A stretch of DNA of 64,000 bases from JAPSGM01 sp963777045 (GTDB lineage: Bacteria; Chloroflexota; Limnocylindria; QHBO01). The notes beneath the pieces were generated by a model. It was given only the letters and a program-made list of their open reading frames with translations, was not told the DNA's origin and did not search any database. Where the stretch lies: contig CAVZPD010000022.1 in the NCBI GenBank assembly GCA_963777045.1, positions 248,001 to 312,000 on the forward strand, given 5' to 3'. The position numbers and the translations under genes are program-made. Shown here one piece after another: positions 5,612 through 12,423 of the stretch (positions are counted from its first letter, which is position 1; each line of letters begins with the position of its first letter).

Positions 5612-8305
5612 ATGGTCCGCCTCGCGTTCAGCGGACTCCTCGCCCGTCGCGTCGGCACCCTGCTGGCCCTGGCCGGTCTGCTCATCGCGACCCTTGGCTT
5701 CGTCTTCCTGGCCGGCACCTCGCGCACGACCGAGGCGGTGGTCACCGGCGACATCGGCCGCGCCTGGCAGGCGCCCTACCAGCTCCTGGTGCGCCCACCC
5801 AACTCTCAGACTCAGCTGGAGGCCAGTGAGGGCCTCGTCCGGCCCAACTACCTGGCTGGGCTGGCAGACGGCGGGATCACAGATGCCCAGCTGGCCGCCA
5901 TCCGCACCGTAACGGGCGTCGAGGTGGCTGCTCCGGTTGCCGTCGCGGGCCTGACATCGTCGATGCGCGCCACCTTCTCCGTCGATCTGGGTCCCTACCT
6001 CGATCCCGCGAAGCCGATCCAGCTCTTCAAGGTGGGGATCGACCGCATCCTGGCCGACGCCGGCCTCTCGGAGTACCCAGGCCCGCCCCCCTCCTACGTC
6101 CTGTACGGCGAGACAGGGGAGTACGTCAACGAACCGAGCACGGAAATCGAGGGACTGACGTATCCGGGCATCCGGGTCGGCTCGCGCCTCTACTACTGTG
6201 GAGAAGCAATCCTCTGCTTGACGGGTGCAGAGCTTCAAGAACTCAGACGCAACGGTGGCCCACGGTTCGCCGAGGGTCACCTGATCGTCAGCCTCAGCCT
6301 CGAGGTGCCGATGGTGTTCGCCGGGATCGACCCGGCCGCCGAAGCGGCGCTCGTCGGGCTCGATCGCTGCGTCACCGCCGGGCGGTTCCTGACTGCGGCA
6401 GATATCGTCACCAGCGAGCCGGTTGGGTCGGAGGGGAACGAGGCCCCCGTCGTTCCCATTCTCATGAGCAACACGTCCGGAATCGACGAAACGATCGCGG
6501 GAGGGGCACAGGAGGCATCGTCGTCGCCTCCGCTGCCCAAGGACCGCGAGGCTTGGAACGCCACGGTCTCGGCCGTCACCTGGCAGATGAGGGATCAATA
6601 CGCCACGAACCTGGACGATGCCTACCGCGCGGGCCTCGACCCGTCGTCCACCCGCTACAACATCGCCGGCTTCCGAACACCCGGCGACGTCAGCTACATC
6701 CAAGTCGGCCCGGACCATCTCGCGGCGACCGGTGTCGTGCAGGACCTCGAGGTGTATGCCAGCAGCATCCCGCGCGGCATCGGCGGTCATCAGGTCGAAC
6801 TGGAGGATTTGGTTCCGCCCGAGGCGCGTGACACCTGGTTCAGGACCCTGATCCACCACGACTTCGTCAACCAGAACAACCGGCTGAACGGCTGGGAGCC
6901 GGTCGGCGAGTTCGACCCGTCGTGCGCGGCCGCCTTCGACCCGCTCACCGGCTTCGCGATGCAGACCTACGCCCCCGCCGTCGTTAGAACGGCCGATGGC
7001 ACGGTCCTGGGTCCCTCGCGCAACGAGGCCGGCTACGTCAATCCGCCGCCCTTGCTGCTCACCACCCTCGATGGCGCGCGCTACTTCGCCGATCCCTCCC
7101 GCTACGCGGGTCGGCCGGGCGACGCCTACATCAGCGTGGTGCGCGTGAAGGTAGCGGGCGTCGAGACCCCCTCGGCGGCGGCCGAGGCCAAGCTGGCACG
7201 GGTAGCCGCCGACATCCACACTGCCACCGGCCTGGCCGTCGACATCGTCGTGGGCTCCAGCGCACGGCCGATGCAGGTCGATCTCCCCGCCGGCCAGTTC
7301 GGTCGACCGGCGCTGGCGGTGACCGAGGGCTGGGCGGTGAAGGGGGTGGCGGTCCGCTTCCTGCAGGCGGTGCAACTGCAGGACCTGGGGATCTTCAGCC
7401 TGGTGCTGGTGGTGGCCGCGATCCTCGTCGCGGAGACCGCCTACCTGTCCGTTCGCCGCCGGCGGAAGGAGTTCGGACTCCTGCGCGCTCTCGGCTGGTC
7501 GCCGCTGCAGATCGGCCTCCTCGTCGAGTTCGAAATGCTGGTGCTCGGCCTGATCGCAGGGCTGCTGGCCCTCGGAATCGGGATGCCGCTGGCGACCGTG
7601 CTGGGCGTTGACAGCGCGGAGTTACAGCTCTTCGCTGCTGCCCCCCTAGCGGTGGGACTGTCAGCCATCGCCGGGCTCCCGCCGGCGATCGCCGCGGGCC
7701 GCGGCTTGACGCGGACGGTCATGGTCGGCGCCGGCCCCTCACGGCTGACCGTTGTCCGCTCCGTCGCAGGGTTGGCGGTTGGAGACCTCGTAGACCATCG
7801 CCGCCGCGAAGCCCTGCTGGGCATCGGCGGCGTCGCGCTCGCATCAGCCCTCCTCGGTGGGATCCTGCTACTGGTCACCGGTTTCTCAGGCGTCCTTGAC
7901 ACCACGATCCTGGGCACCTACCTGTCCGGGCAGGTGCGGCCGTTCCATCTGGTCATCGGCGCCCTGACCTTGGCGGTCGCCGCTATGGCGGTGACCCAGG
8001 TGGTCACCACCGCCTATCTTGAGCGCGAGCCCGATCTTGCGGCCCTCCGCGCTCTCGGCTGGCCGCGTTCCTCGCTACGCACGTACCTGCTGGCTCAAGC
8101 TGGGCTGATCGGGCTGGTCGGCGGGATGGTTGGCGGCGGGCTGACACTGGCCTTGGGCGTGGCGCTCATTGCTGAGCCGTGGGTGCTAGGGCTCGCCGGT
8201 TGCGTTGCGGTTGTGGCTGCGCTGCTGCTTTCGCTGGCCGCCACTGCGGGGCCGCTCATCTACGCGTACCGCAGCCAGCCGGCGCGCCGCCTCCAAGCCG
8301 AATGA
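5612..8305 (+). CDS. FtsX-domain ABC transporter permease
   Basis: This is an 897-residue membrane protein. One N-terminal TM segment (about 8-30) is followed by a large extracytoplasmic region (about 35-585). A three-TM FtsX block then starts near 590, followed by an isolated segment and a second FtsX block at the C-terminus (about 710-890). RRRRKEFGLLRALGWSP and EREPDLAALRALGWPR are the two conserved coupling-helix motifs. This layout fits MacB/LolCE-type mechanotransmission exporters acting on extracytoplasmic substrates. Codon usage is not obviously foreign. It is the last gene before repeat copy B. Confidence 0.88.
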   Translation: MVRLAFSGLLARRVGTLLALAGLLIATLGFVFLAGTSRTTEAVVTGDIGRAWQAPYQLLVRPPNSQTQLEASEGLVRPNYLAGLADGGITDAQLAAIRTVTGVEVAAPVAVAGLTSSMRATFSVDLGPYLDPAKPIQLFKVGIDRILADAGLSEYPGPPPSYVLYGETGEYVNEPSTEIEGLTYPGIRVGSRLYYCGEAILCLTGAELQELRRNGGPRFAEGHLIVSLSLEVPMVFAGIDPAAEAALVGLDRCVTAGRFLTAADIVTSEPVGSEGNEAPVVPILMSNTSGIDETIAGGAQEASSSPPLPKDREAWNATVSAVTWQMRDQYATNLDDAYRAGLDPSSTRYNIAGFRTPGDVSYIQVGPDHLAATGVVQDLEVYASSIPRGIGGHQVELEDLVPPEARDTWFRTLIHHDFVNQNNRLNGWEPVGEFDPSCAAAFDPLTGFAMQTYAPAVVRTADGTVLGPSRNEAGYVNPPPLLLTTLDGARYFADPSRYAGRPGDAYISVVRVKVAGVETPSAAAEAKLARVAADIHTATGLAVDIVVGSSARPMQVDLPAGQFGRPALAVTEGWAVKGVAVRFLQAVQLQDLGIFSLVLVVAAILVAETAYLSVRRRRKEFGLLRALGWSPLQIGLLVEFEMLVLGLIAGLLALGIGMPLATVLGVDSAELQLFAAAPLAVGLSAIAGLPPAIAAGRGLTRTVMVGAGPSRLTVVRSVAGLAVGDLVDHRRREALLGIGGVALASALLGGILLLVTGFSGVLDTTILGTYLSGQVRPFHLVIGALTLAVAAMAVTQVVTTAYLEREPDLAALRALGWPRSSLRTYLLAQAGLIGLVGGMVGGGLTLALGVALIAEPWVLGLAGCVAVVAALLLSLAATAGPLIYAYRSQPARRLQAE

Positions 8306-8391
8306 GGACTCCGTAGGGCGTCGATTGCCTGGAGGTTTCGCCGACTGGCCATCCGCCCTCTGCTGGGACTGCCTACGGCCGATCTTCGGCA

Positions 8392-8469
8392 TACCAAGCG
8401 AGCGAATCGAGGCCTTTGCCTACTGGGGCTCCGAGACCCTCCGGGGGCGCCATCGACACGTCATCTGGC
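8392..8469 (+). repeat. Repeat copy B with exact tRNA-end core
   Basis: TACCAAGCGAGCG opens the unit, which aligns ungapped with copy A up to the core. The core CCCTCCGGGGGCGCCAT (8437-8453) is identical to the tRNA-Arg 3' end, and a TCATCTGGC tail follows. It separates the PadR-ABC module from the secreted-protein/AraC module. The rest of 8306-8529 holds nothing I can call. Confidence 0.75.
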
Positions 8470-8529
8470 GCTGGATTTGGGACGCGGGGAAGGGTGCCGC
8501 GGTTTACGTCGACACCCTCCCGGACCGGC

Positions 8530-9066
8530 TCAGCCTGCTACGGAGATGTCGCCTTTCACGACCGGGTGCGTCCGAGCGTTGTCATCCGGCCATGGCATCT
8601 CGTCACAGTACTCCTGGGACGTCTCGATTCCGGCAGAGCCGGCGAAGCCCATGAACGTGGATCGATCGTCGTTCGCAGCGGACGCGGGTCCGGTATCGAG
8701 CACGCGGAACCAGGCGTCATCCCCCGGCAACTCCACGACGTCGGGGTGCGTGGAGGTGACCTTGGTCAGGACGCCGCCGATCCAGGCGCGCCCGTTGTCC
8801 GGATCGACCGTCAGACAGGTGACCGTGCCCCAATAGTCGATTTTGTGCCCGTCGAACACGAACGAATGGTGGAACGAGCCGGTGGCCTCGCCGGAGGCGA
8901 GCTTCACAGCGCTGAAGGCGAAGCCGAGATCAATCTGGCCGGCGAACAGGACGTGGCCCCCGCCGGTTGCCCGAGTTGGGCTGGTGGCGGCTGCCGACGT
9001 CGGGGTGGCCGCAGCCAGGGCCATGGCCAGGACGACGGCGAGACGGCCGAGTGGAATACGGTGCAT
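8530..9066 (-). CDS. Secreted protein of unknown function
   Basis: The 178-residue product starts at the ATG at 9066, with AGGAG 7-8 nt upstream. It has a clear signal peptide (RLAVVLAMALAAATPTSAAA). The mature part is rich in beta-strand patterns (GGGHVLFAGQIDLGFAFSAVK, HKIDYWGTVTCLTVD, AWIGGVLTKV) and carries two cysteines. Similar short exported proteins with a GGGxV...F.F.A start occur widely in high-GC bacteria without known function. It is divergent from the AraC regulator, which may control it through the palindrome at 9101. Confidence 0.7.
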   Translation of the reverse strand: MHRIPLGRLAVVLAMALAAATPTSAAATSPTRATGGGHVLFAGQIDLGFAFSAVKLASGEATGSFHHSFVFDGHKIDYWGTVTCLTVDPDNGRAWIGGVLTKVTSTHPDVVELPGDDAWFRVLDTGPASAANDDRSTFMGFAGSAGIETSQEYCDEMPWPDDNARTHPVVKGDISVAG

Positions 9067-9100
9067 GGATTGGCTCCTGTGCGATCTGACTGCCACGATC

Positions 9101-9115
9101 CCTGTCATTGACAGG
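9101..9115. promoter_or_regulatory. 15-bp palindrome between divergent genes
   Basis: CCTGTCA and TGACAGG are perfect 7-base arms around a single T, 35 bp from the secreted-protein start and 76 bp from the AraC-type GTG. It also contains TTGACA, a -35-like hexamer reading toward the AraC gene. A regulator binding here could control both directions. Confidence 0.45.
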
Positions 9116-9190
9116 CCCGTCTTGTACGTAGTCCTGCGATTTGTCTGCTCGTGACCTGAACCTGCGGTTCGGCCGGCCGCTATTACCTTT

Positions 9191-10006
9191 GTGACCGCAT
9201 TGGGCGGAACCCATCCCGGCGCACCGGTCAGCCTCGGGGCCTCTCGGGTGCGCCAGCTCAGCGTCCCGGGCTTCGACATCGGCGACATGCAGTTTCCGGG
9301 CGGGCTGACACTCACTCGCCACGACCATCGCCGAGCGACCGTCGCCGTGGTCATGGACGGCGGCTTCGACGGTTGGTGGAGCGGACGCGAGCGCTCGTGT
9401 GGGCCGGGTACTTTGCTCTTCGAGCGGGCTGGCGAGCGGCATGCCAATCGTTTCGGCAAGCGAACCGATACCCGGGTGATGATCATCCAGCCCGTTGACG
9501 AGCTACCCGCCCTGCACGGGTCCGGGTCGACGCTGCCGCGCCACCGACCGGACGCCCTCCCTATCGCGTGGCGCCTGGCAGATGAGCTGCGATGCCGGGA
9601 CGACGTAACGCCCATGGCGCTGCAGGGTTTGGCGTTGGAACTCGCGGCGCTGGCAGCGCGTGACACGGCCGTCCTGCGGCGGGAGAGCCGGCTGGTGAGC
9701 GCAGCGGCAATCCTCGAGGAGCGGTATTCGCAGTCGATCTCGCTCTCCGGTCTGGCGGCCGAGCTCGATCTCGACCCTGCCTACCTGGCGCGAGGCTTCC
9801 GCCAGCAGCACGGCAGGTCGGTCGGCACCTTCCTGCGGCAGATCCGGATCCGCAGGGCAGCTGAACGGATCGCTCGCGACGACGAGTCGTTGGCGCAGGT
9901 TGCCCTGGCGGTTGGGTTTGCCGATCAGAGCCACCTGACGCGCTGGTTCACCCGCTACCTGGGGATCACCCCGGCCCGCTACCGGCGGGCCGTCCTTGAC
10001 GACTAG
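9191..10006 (+). CDS. AraC-family transcriptional regulator
   Basis: This 271-residue protein has an N-terminal cupin-like sensor region (about 15-105, with LTRHDHRRATVAVV and CGPGTLLFERAGERH). Its C-terminal AraC double helix-turn-helix lies at about 165-268. The motif IRRAAERIARDDESLAQVALAVGFADQSHLTRWFTRYLGITPARYRR is diagnostic and is split here only for reading. The GTG start lacks a strong Shine-Dalgarno. Within its module it is the only regulator, facing away from the secreted protein. Confidence 0.88.
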   Translation: MTALGGTHPGAPVSLGASRVRQLSVPGFDIGDMQFPGGLTLTRHDHRRATVAVVMDGGFDGWWSGRERSCGPGTLLFERAGERHANRFGKRTDTRVMIIQPVDELPALHGSGSTLPRHRPDALPIAWRLADELRCRDDVTPMALQGLALELAALAARDTAVLRRESRLVSAAAILEERYSQSISLSGLAAELDLDPAYLARGFRQQHGRSVGTFLRQIRIRRAAERIARDDESLAQVALAVGFADQSHLTRWFTRYLGITPARYRRAVLDD

Positions 10007-10123
10007 GAGATTGCGCGAACGCGCCCCGCTCCCTTCTTGCGACGACCGGTCCGGGCCGTGTCGCCGGGCTCTCGAGCTTGAGCCGAACGGCGCAGGCGCT
10101 CGTCCTGATCCACTCATGTGACG

Positions 10124-10200
10124 TACCATGCCAGCGCGTTCGCGCGTCGTTCGAGGGGCTTGATAGCCCTCCGGGGGCGCCATTGACGACGCATCCTCCG
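10124..10200 (+). repeat. Repeat copy C with exact tRNA-end core
   Basis: TACCATGCCAGCG opens the unit, and the core CCCTCCGGGGGCGCCATT (10167-10184) matches the tRNA-Arg end over 18 bases. The following GACGACGCATCCT resembles the sequence downstream of the tRNA itself (CGATGCGCAACCT). That is what the outermost attR of a tRNA-nested island should look like. Confidence 0.75.
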
Positions 10201-10625
10201 ATCCCGAGGTACGACTGCGGCCGGCCGAGCTTCCGGCCGTCAGCCTCCTGCCGGGGTGGTCCGAACGGTGGTGCCGGTCATGAACGGGTGCGGGATGCGG
10301 TAGTAGGCGCAGGTCCGCGCGGTTTCGAAGTCGCTGACGTCGACCATCACCGCCGCCCCCGGGTCGGAAACCCGCCCAGGAGCAACAGGAGTCCCACGGC
10401 GGCCAGCGGGCCCCGAGAGAACGTGCGCAGGCGGAAGGAGTTGCGTTCCGTCGGGCGGGCAGCGGTCACAGCGGGGCAGCCTCGGTGATGTCGGTTGGCG
10501 GCGTTACGCTACAGGGCGCCCACGGACCCCGGCGCGCCGATCCGACACGTGGAGCGGTCGGGACGAGCCTAGAATCAGCGCCGGGCGGTGGACGATCCGC
10601 CACCAGGACGGAGGGCCAGAGACGG
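10201..10625. other. Region between repeat C and the aquaporin gene
   Basis: About 425 bp with two weak, overlapping leftward ORFs (10347-10469, 40 codons with a hydrophobic run; 10240-10347, separate entry). A rightward -10-like TAGAAT lies near 10570, a plausible aquaporin promoter with a leader of about 50 nt. Nothing else was seen. Confidence 0.4.
10240..10347 (-). CDS. Possible 35-residue ORF, perhaps a gene remnant
   Basis: Starting at the ATG at 10347, the ORF encodes MVDVSDFETARTCAYYRIPHP and about 14 more residues. The composition looks protein-like, and the same frame stays open upstream of the ATG, which suggests the truncated C-terminus of a larger gene. The ATG overlaps the TGA of another 40-codon leftward ORF. 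No family recognised. Confidence 0.25.
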   Translation of the reverse strand: MVDVSDFETARTCAYYRIPHPFMTGTTVRTTPAGG

Positions 10626-11510
10626 ATGCTCAGCAGGTTGAACGCGGCGCTGGTCGCTGAAGCTGTCGGTACGTTCCTGTTCTTCTTCGTGGGGGCTGGG
10701 GCGGTGGTCCTCACCGCGTCCGGTTCCCCGGCGACGCCAGGCCTGGTCGGCGTGGCACTGGCCCACGGCCTCGTGCTGGCCGTACTCGTCTCGGCGTTTG
10801 GCGCCGTCTCCGGCGCGCACTTCAACCCTGCCGTGACGGTGGCCGTCCGGCTGGCGGGCAAGATCGAGTGGTCGCACGCGGTGATGTACGTGATCGCGCA
10901 GCTGCTCGGCGCGGTCGCCGCCGGCTTCGCGCTCCGGGCCGTCCTGCCCGAACCTCTCTGGTCGGCGACGAACATCGGTACGCCGGCGCTCGGCGCGGGC
11001 ATCGGGATCTGGGCGGGGATCGCCATCGAGGCGGTGCTCACCGTGCTGCTGGTGCTGACCGTGTTCGGTACCGCCATCGACGCGCGGGCGCCGAAGATCG
11101 GCGGCCTGGCCATCGGCCTGGCGGTCGCGGCCGACATCTTCATGGGTGGGCCGCTGACCGGTGCCGCCATGAACCCGGCGCGCTGGTTCGGCCCTGCTGT
11201 GGCATCCGGCGCCTACGCCGACTGGTACGTCTGGTGGGTCGGGCCCCTGATCGGCGCAATCGTCGCGGCGGTCCTCTACCGCTACGTGTTCGCGGGCGAG
11301 GCACAGCCGGAGGTGCGGCCCGGCGACGCCGGAGGGGTAGCCCGGGCGGACGGCTTCGCCCTGGGTCAGCGCGTCGTCCCGTTCAGCATGACCACGCCGA
11401 TGATGATCAGGCCGATGCCGGCCAGCTTGACCGCGTCGAGGACCTCGCGGAAGAGCACGAAGCCGATGAGCACGATCGCCGCCGTGCCGATGCCCGACCA
11501 CACCGCGTAG
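10626..11510 (+). CDS. Aquaporin (MIP family channel)
   Basis: The protein has six TM segments and both NPA boxes: HFNPAV (Asn67-Pro-Ala) and AMNPARWFGP (Asn183-Pro-Ala-Arg186). The conserved Arg after the second NPA fits a water-selective or glycerol/small-solute channel of the inner membrane. Residues after about 225 (FAGEAQPEV onward) are hydrophilic and unlike the family. They overlap the convergent SMR gene by 145 bp. A TAG in another frame at 11338-11340 would end the protein at the usual length, so a frameshift after about 11290 is likely. Confidence 0.88.
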   Translation: MLSRLNAALVAEAVGTFLFFFVGAGAVVLTASGSPATPGLVGVALAHGLVLAVLVSAFGAVSGAHFNPAVTVAVRLAGKIEWSHAVMYVIAQLLGAVAAGFALRAVLPEPLWSATNIGTPALGAGIGIWAGIAIEAVLTVLLVLTVFGTAIDARAPKIGGLAIGLAVAADIFMGGPLTGAAMNPARWFGPAVASGAYADWYVWWVGPLIGAIVAAVLYRYVFAGEAQPEVRPGDAGGVARADGFALGQRVVPFSMTTPMMIRPMPASLTASRTSRKSTKPMSTIAAVPMPDHTA

Positions 11511-11686
11511 ACGACGCCGAGCGGGATCGTCTTGAGGCTGACCGAGAGCGCGTAGAAGCTGATCCCGTAGCCGACCACCACGACCGCGTCCCAGCCGATG
11601 CGGGTGAACCCGCTCGAGAGCTTGAGCGCCGTGGTCGCCATGATCTCCGAGCCGATGGCCAGGGCCAGCCACGCAACGGGATGCAT
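11366..11686 (-). CDS. Small multidrug resistance (SMR) family transporter
   Basis: This 106-residue protein has four TM segments. WLALAIGSEIMATTALKLSSGF carries the membrane-embedded Glu of the EmrE/SugE fold, and GVVYAVWSGIGTA is the conserved second signature. SMR proteins exchange protons for lipophilic cations or guanidinium-type substrates. It starts 11 nt downstream of ccdA and is probably the last gene of that leftward operon. No clear Shine-Dalgarno is seen. Subtype (Qac-like or Gdx-like) cannot be assigned safely. Confidence 0.85.
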   Translation of the reverse strand: MHPVAWLALAIGSEIMATTALKLSSGFTRIGWDAVVVVGYGISFYALSVSLKTIPLGVVYAVWSGIGTAAIVLIGFVLFREVLDAVKLAGIGLIIIGVVMLNGTTR

Positions 11687-11697
11687 TCGTTCAACCG

Positions 11698-12417
11698 CTA
11701 GATGAAGAAGGTAAACAGGTTCGCCATGCGCGAGAAGGCGTTGGTGAAGATGAGGACTCCGATGGCCATGATGAACAGCCCCGAGGCGACCTGGACGGCG
11801 TGATGGTAGCGGCGCAGCCAGTTGATCAGCGGGCCGCATGCGCGGCAGCGCGACGGCTGCGCGCCAGGAATGGGACGGCCAGCCCCGCCGAGTAGACGGT
11901 GCAGCAGCAGCGCCGCCTGTCCGACGTCCTGCGACGAGGCGCCCATGGTCAGGATCGCGCCGAGCACGGCGCCGATGCAGGGGGTCCAGCCGATGGCCAC
12001 CAGGACCCCCAGCGTGACTGCGCGCGCCGACCGCGCGGTGGGGAGCAGCTCCGTCGGCGTGCGCACGCTCAAGCGCTCGAGGACCGGTCCGAAGACGCCG
12101 GTGCTCAGCAATCCGAGGCCGATCACCAGCAGGCCAGCGACCTGGCGCACCACGCTGCGGCCCTGGCCGAAGAGCGGCCCGCCTACCAGGCCCACCGACA
12201 CCCCCAGCAGGATGAAGAGCAGGCTGAAACCCGCCACGAAGAGCAGCGCCTGCGAGATGACCGGTCCGCGCCACGCCGGTTGTGCTGCGAGCTGGCCCTC
12301 CCCGGCTGCTGCCGTCTCGCCGAGGAAGGCGAGGTAGACGGGAACCAGCGCAAGCACGCAGGGCGAGAGGAAGCTCAGCAGCCCCGCGGCGAAGGCGAGT
12401 GCCAGCCCGACGTCCAC
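11698..12417 (-). CDS. ccdA: CcdA/DsbD-type thiol-disulfide transporter, with internal frameshifts
   Basis: LLSFLSPCVLALVPVYLAFLGE at the N-terminus and GWTPCIGAVLGAILTMG in the middle carry the two conserved Pro-Cys pairs of the CcdA family, which moves reducing power across the membrane. Between about 11833 and 11910 the annotated frame reads nonsense (HRLLGGAGRPIPGAQPSRC). The expected TVYSAGLAVPFLA and AVALPRMRP lie in the two other frames before LINWLRRYHHAV returns to the first. Three same-direction single-base shifts in about 75 bp restore the frame. The gene is probably intact in the organism. It follows the multi-TM cysteine protein by 6 bp. Confidence 0.8.
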   Translation of the reverse strand: MDVGLALAFAAGLLSFLSPCVLALVPVYLAFLGETAAAGEGQLAAQPAWRGPVISQALLFVAGFSLLFILLGVSVGLVGGPLFGQGRSVVRQVAGLLVIGLGLLSTGVFGPVLERLSVRTPTELLPTARSARAVTLGVLVAIGWTPCIGAVLGAILTMGASSQDVGQAALLLHRLLGGAGRPIPGAQPSRCRACGPLINWLRRYHHAVQVASGLFIMAIGVLIFTNAFSRMANLFTFFI

Positions 12418-12423
12418 GGCGGC

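Noticed and set aside
5606..7375. 589-codon leftward ORF opposite the FtsX permease
   Set aside because: Antisense shadow with no domain pattern; the permease frame is clearly coding.
9067..9666. N-terminal extension of the secreted protein ORF to position 9666
   Set aside because: The extension shadows the AraC gene; the signal peptide and ribosome site place the start at 9066.
3829..10184. Interpreting the tRNA-end repeats as integron attC sites
   Set aside because: No integron-type GTTRRRY/RYYYAAC pair and no IntI; the core is tRNA-derived.
10347..10469. 40-codon leftward ORF with a hydrophobic run
   Set aside because: GTG start without a ribosome site and no family; kept only as a note because its stop overlaps the small ORF at 10240-10347.
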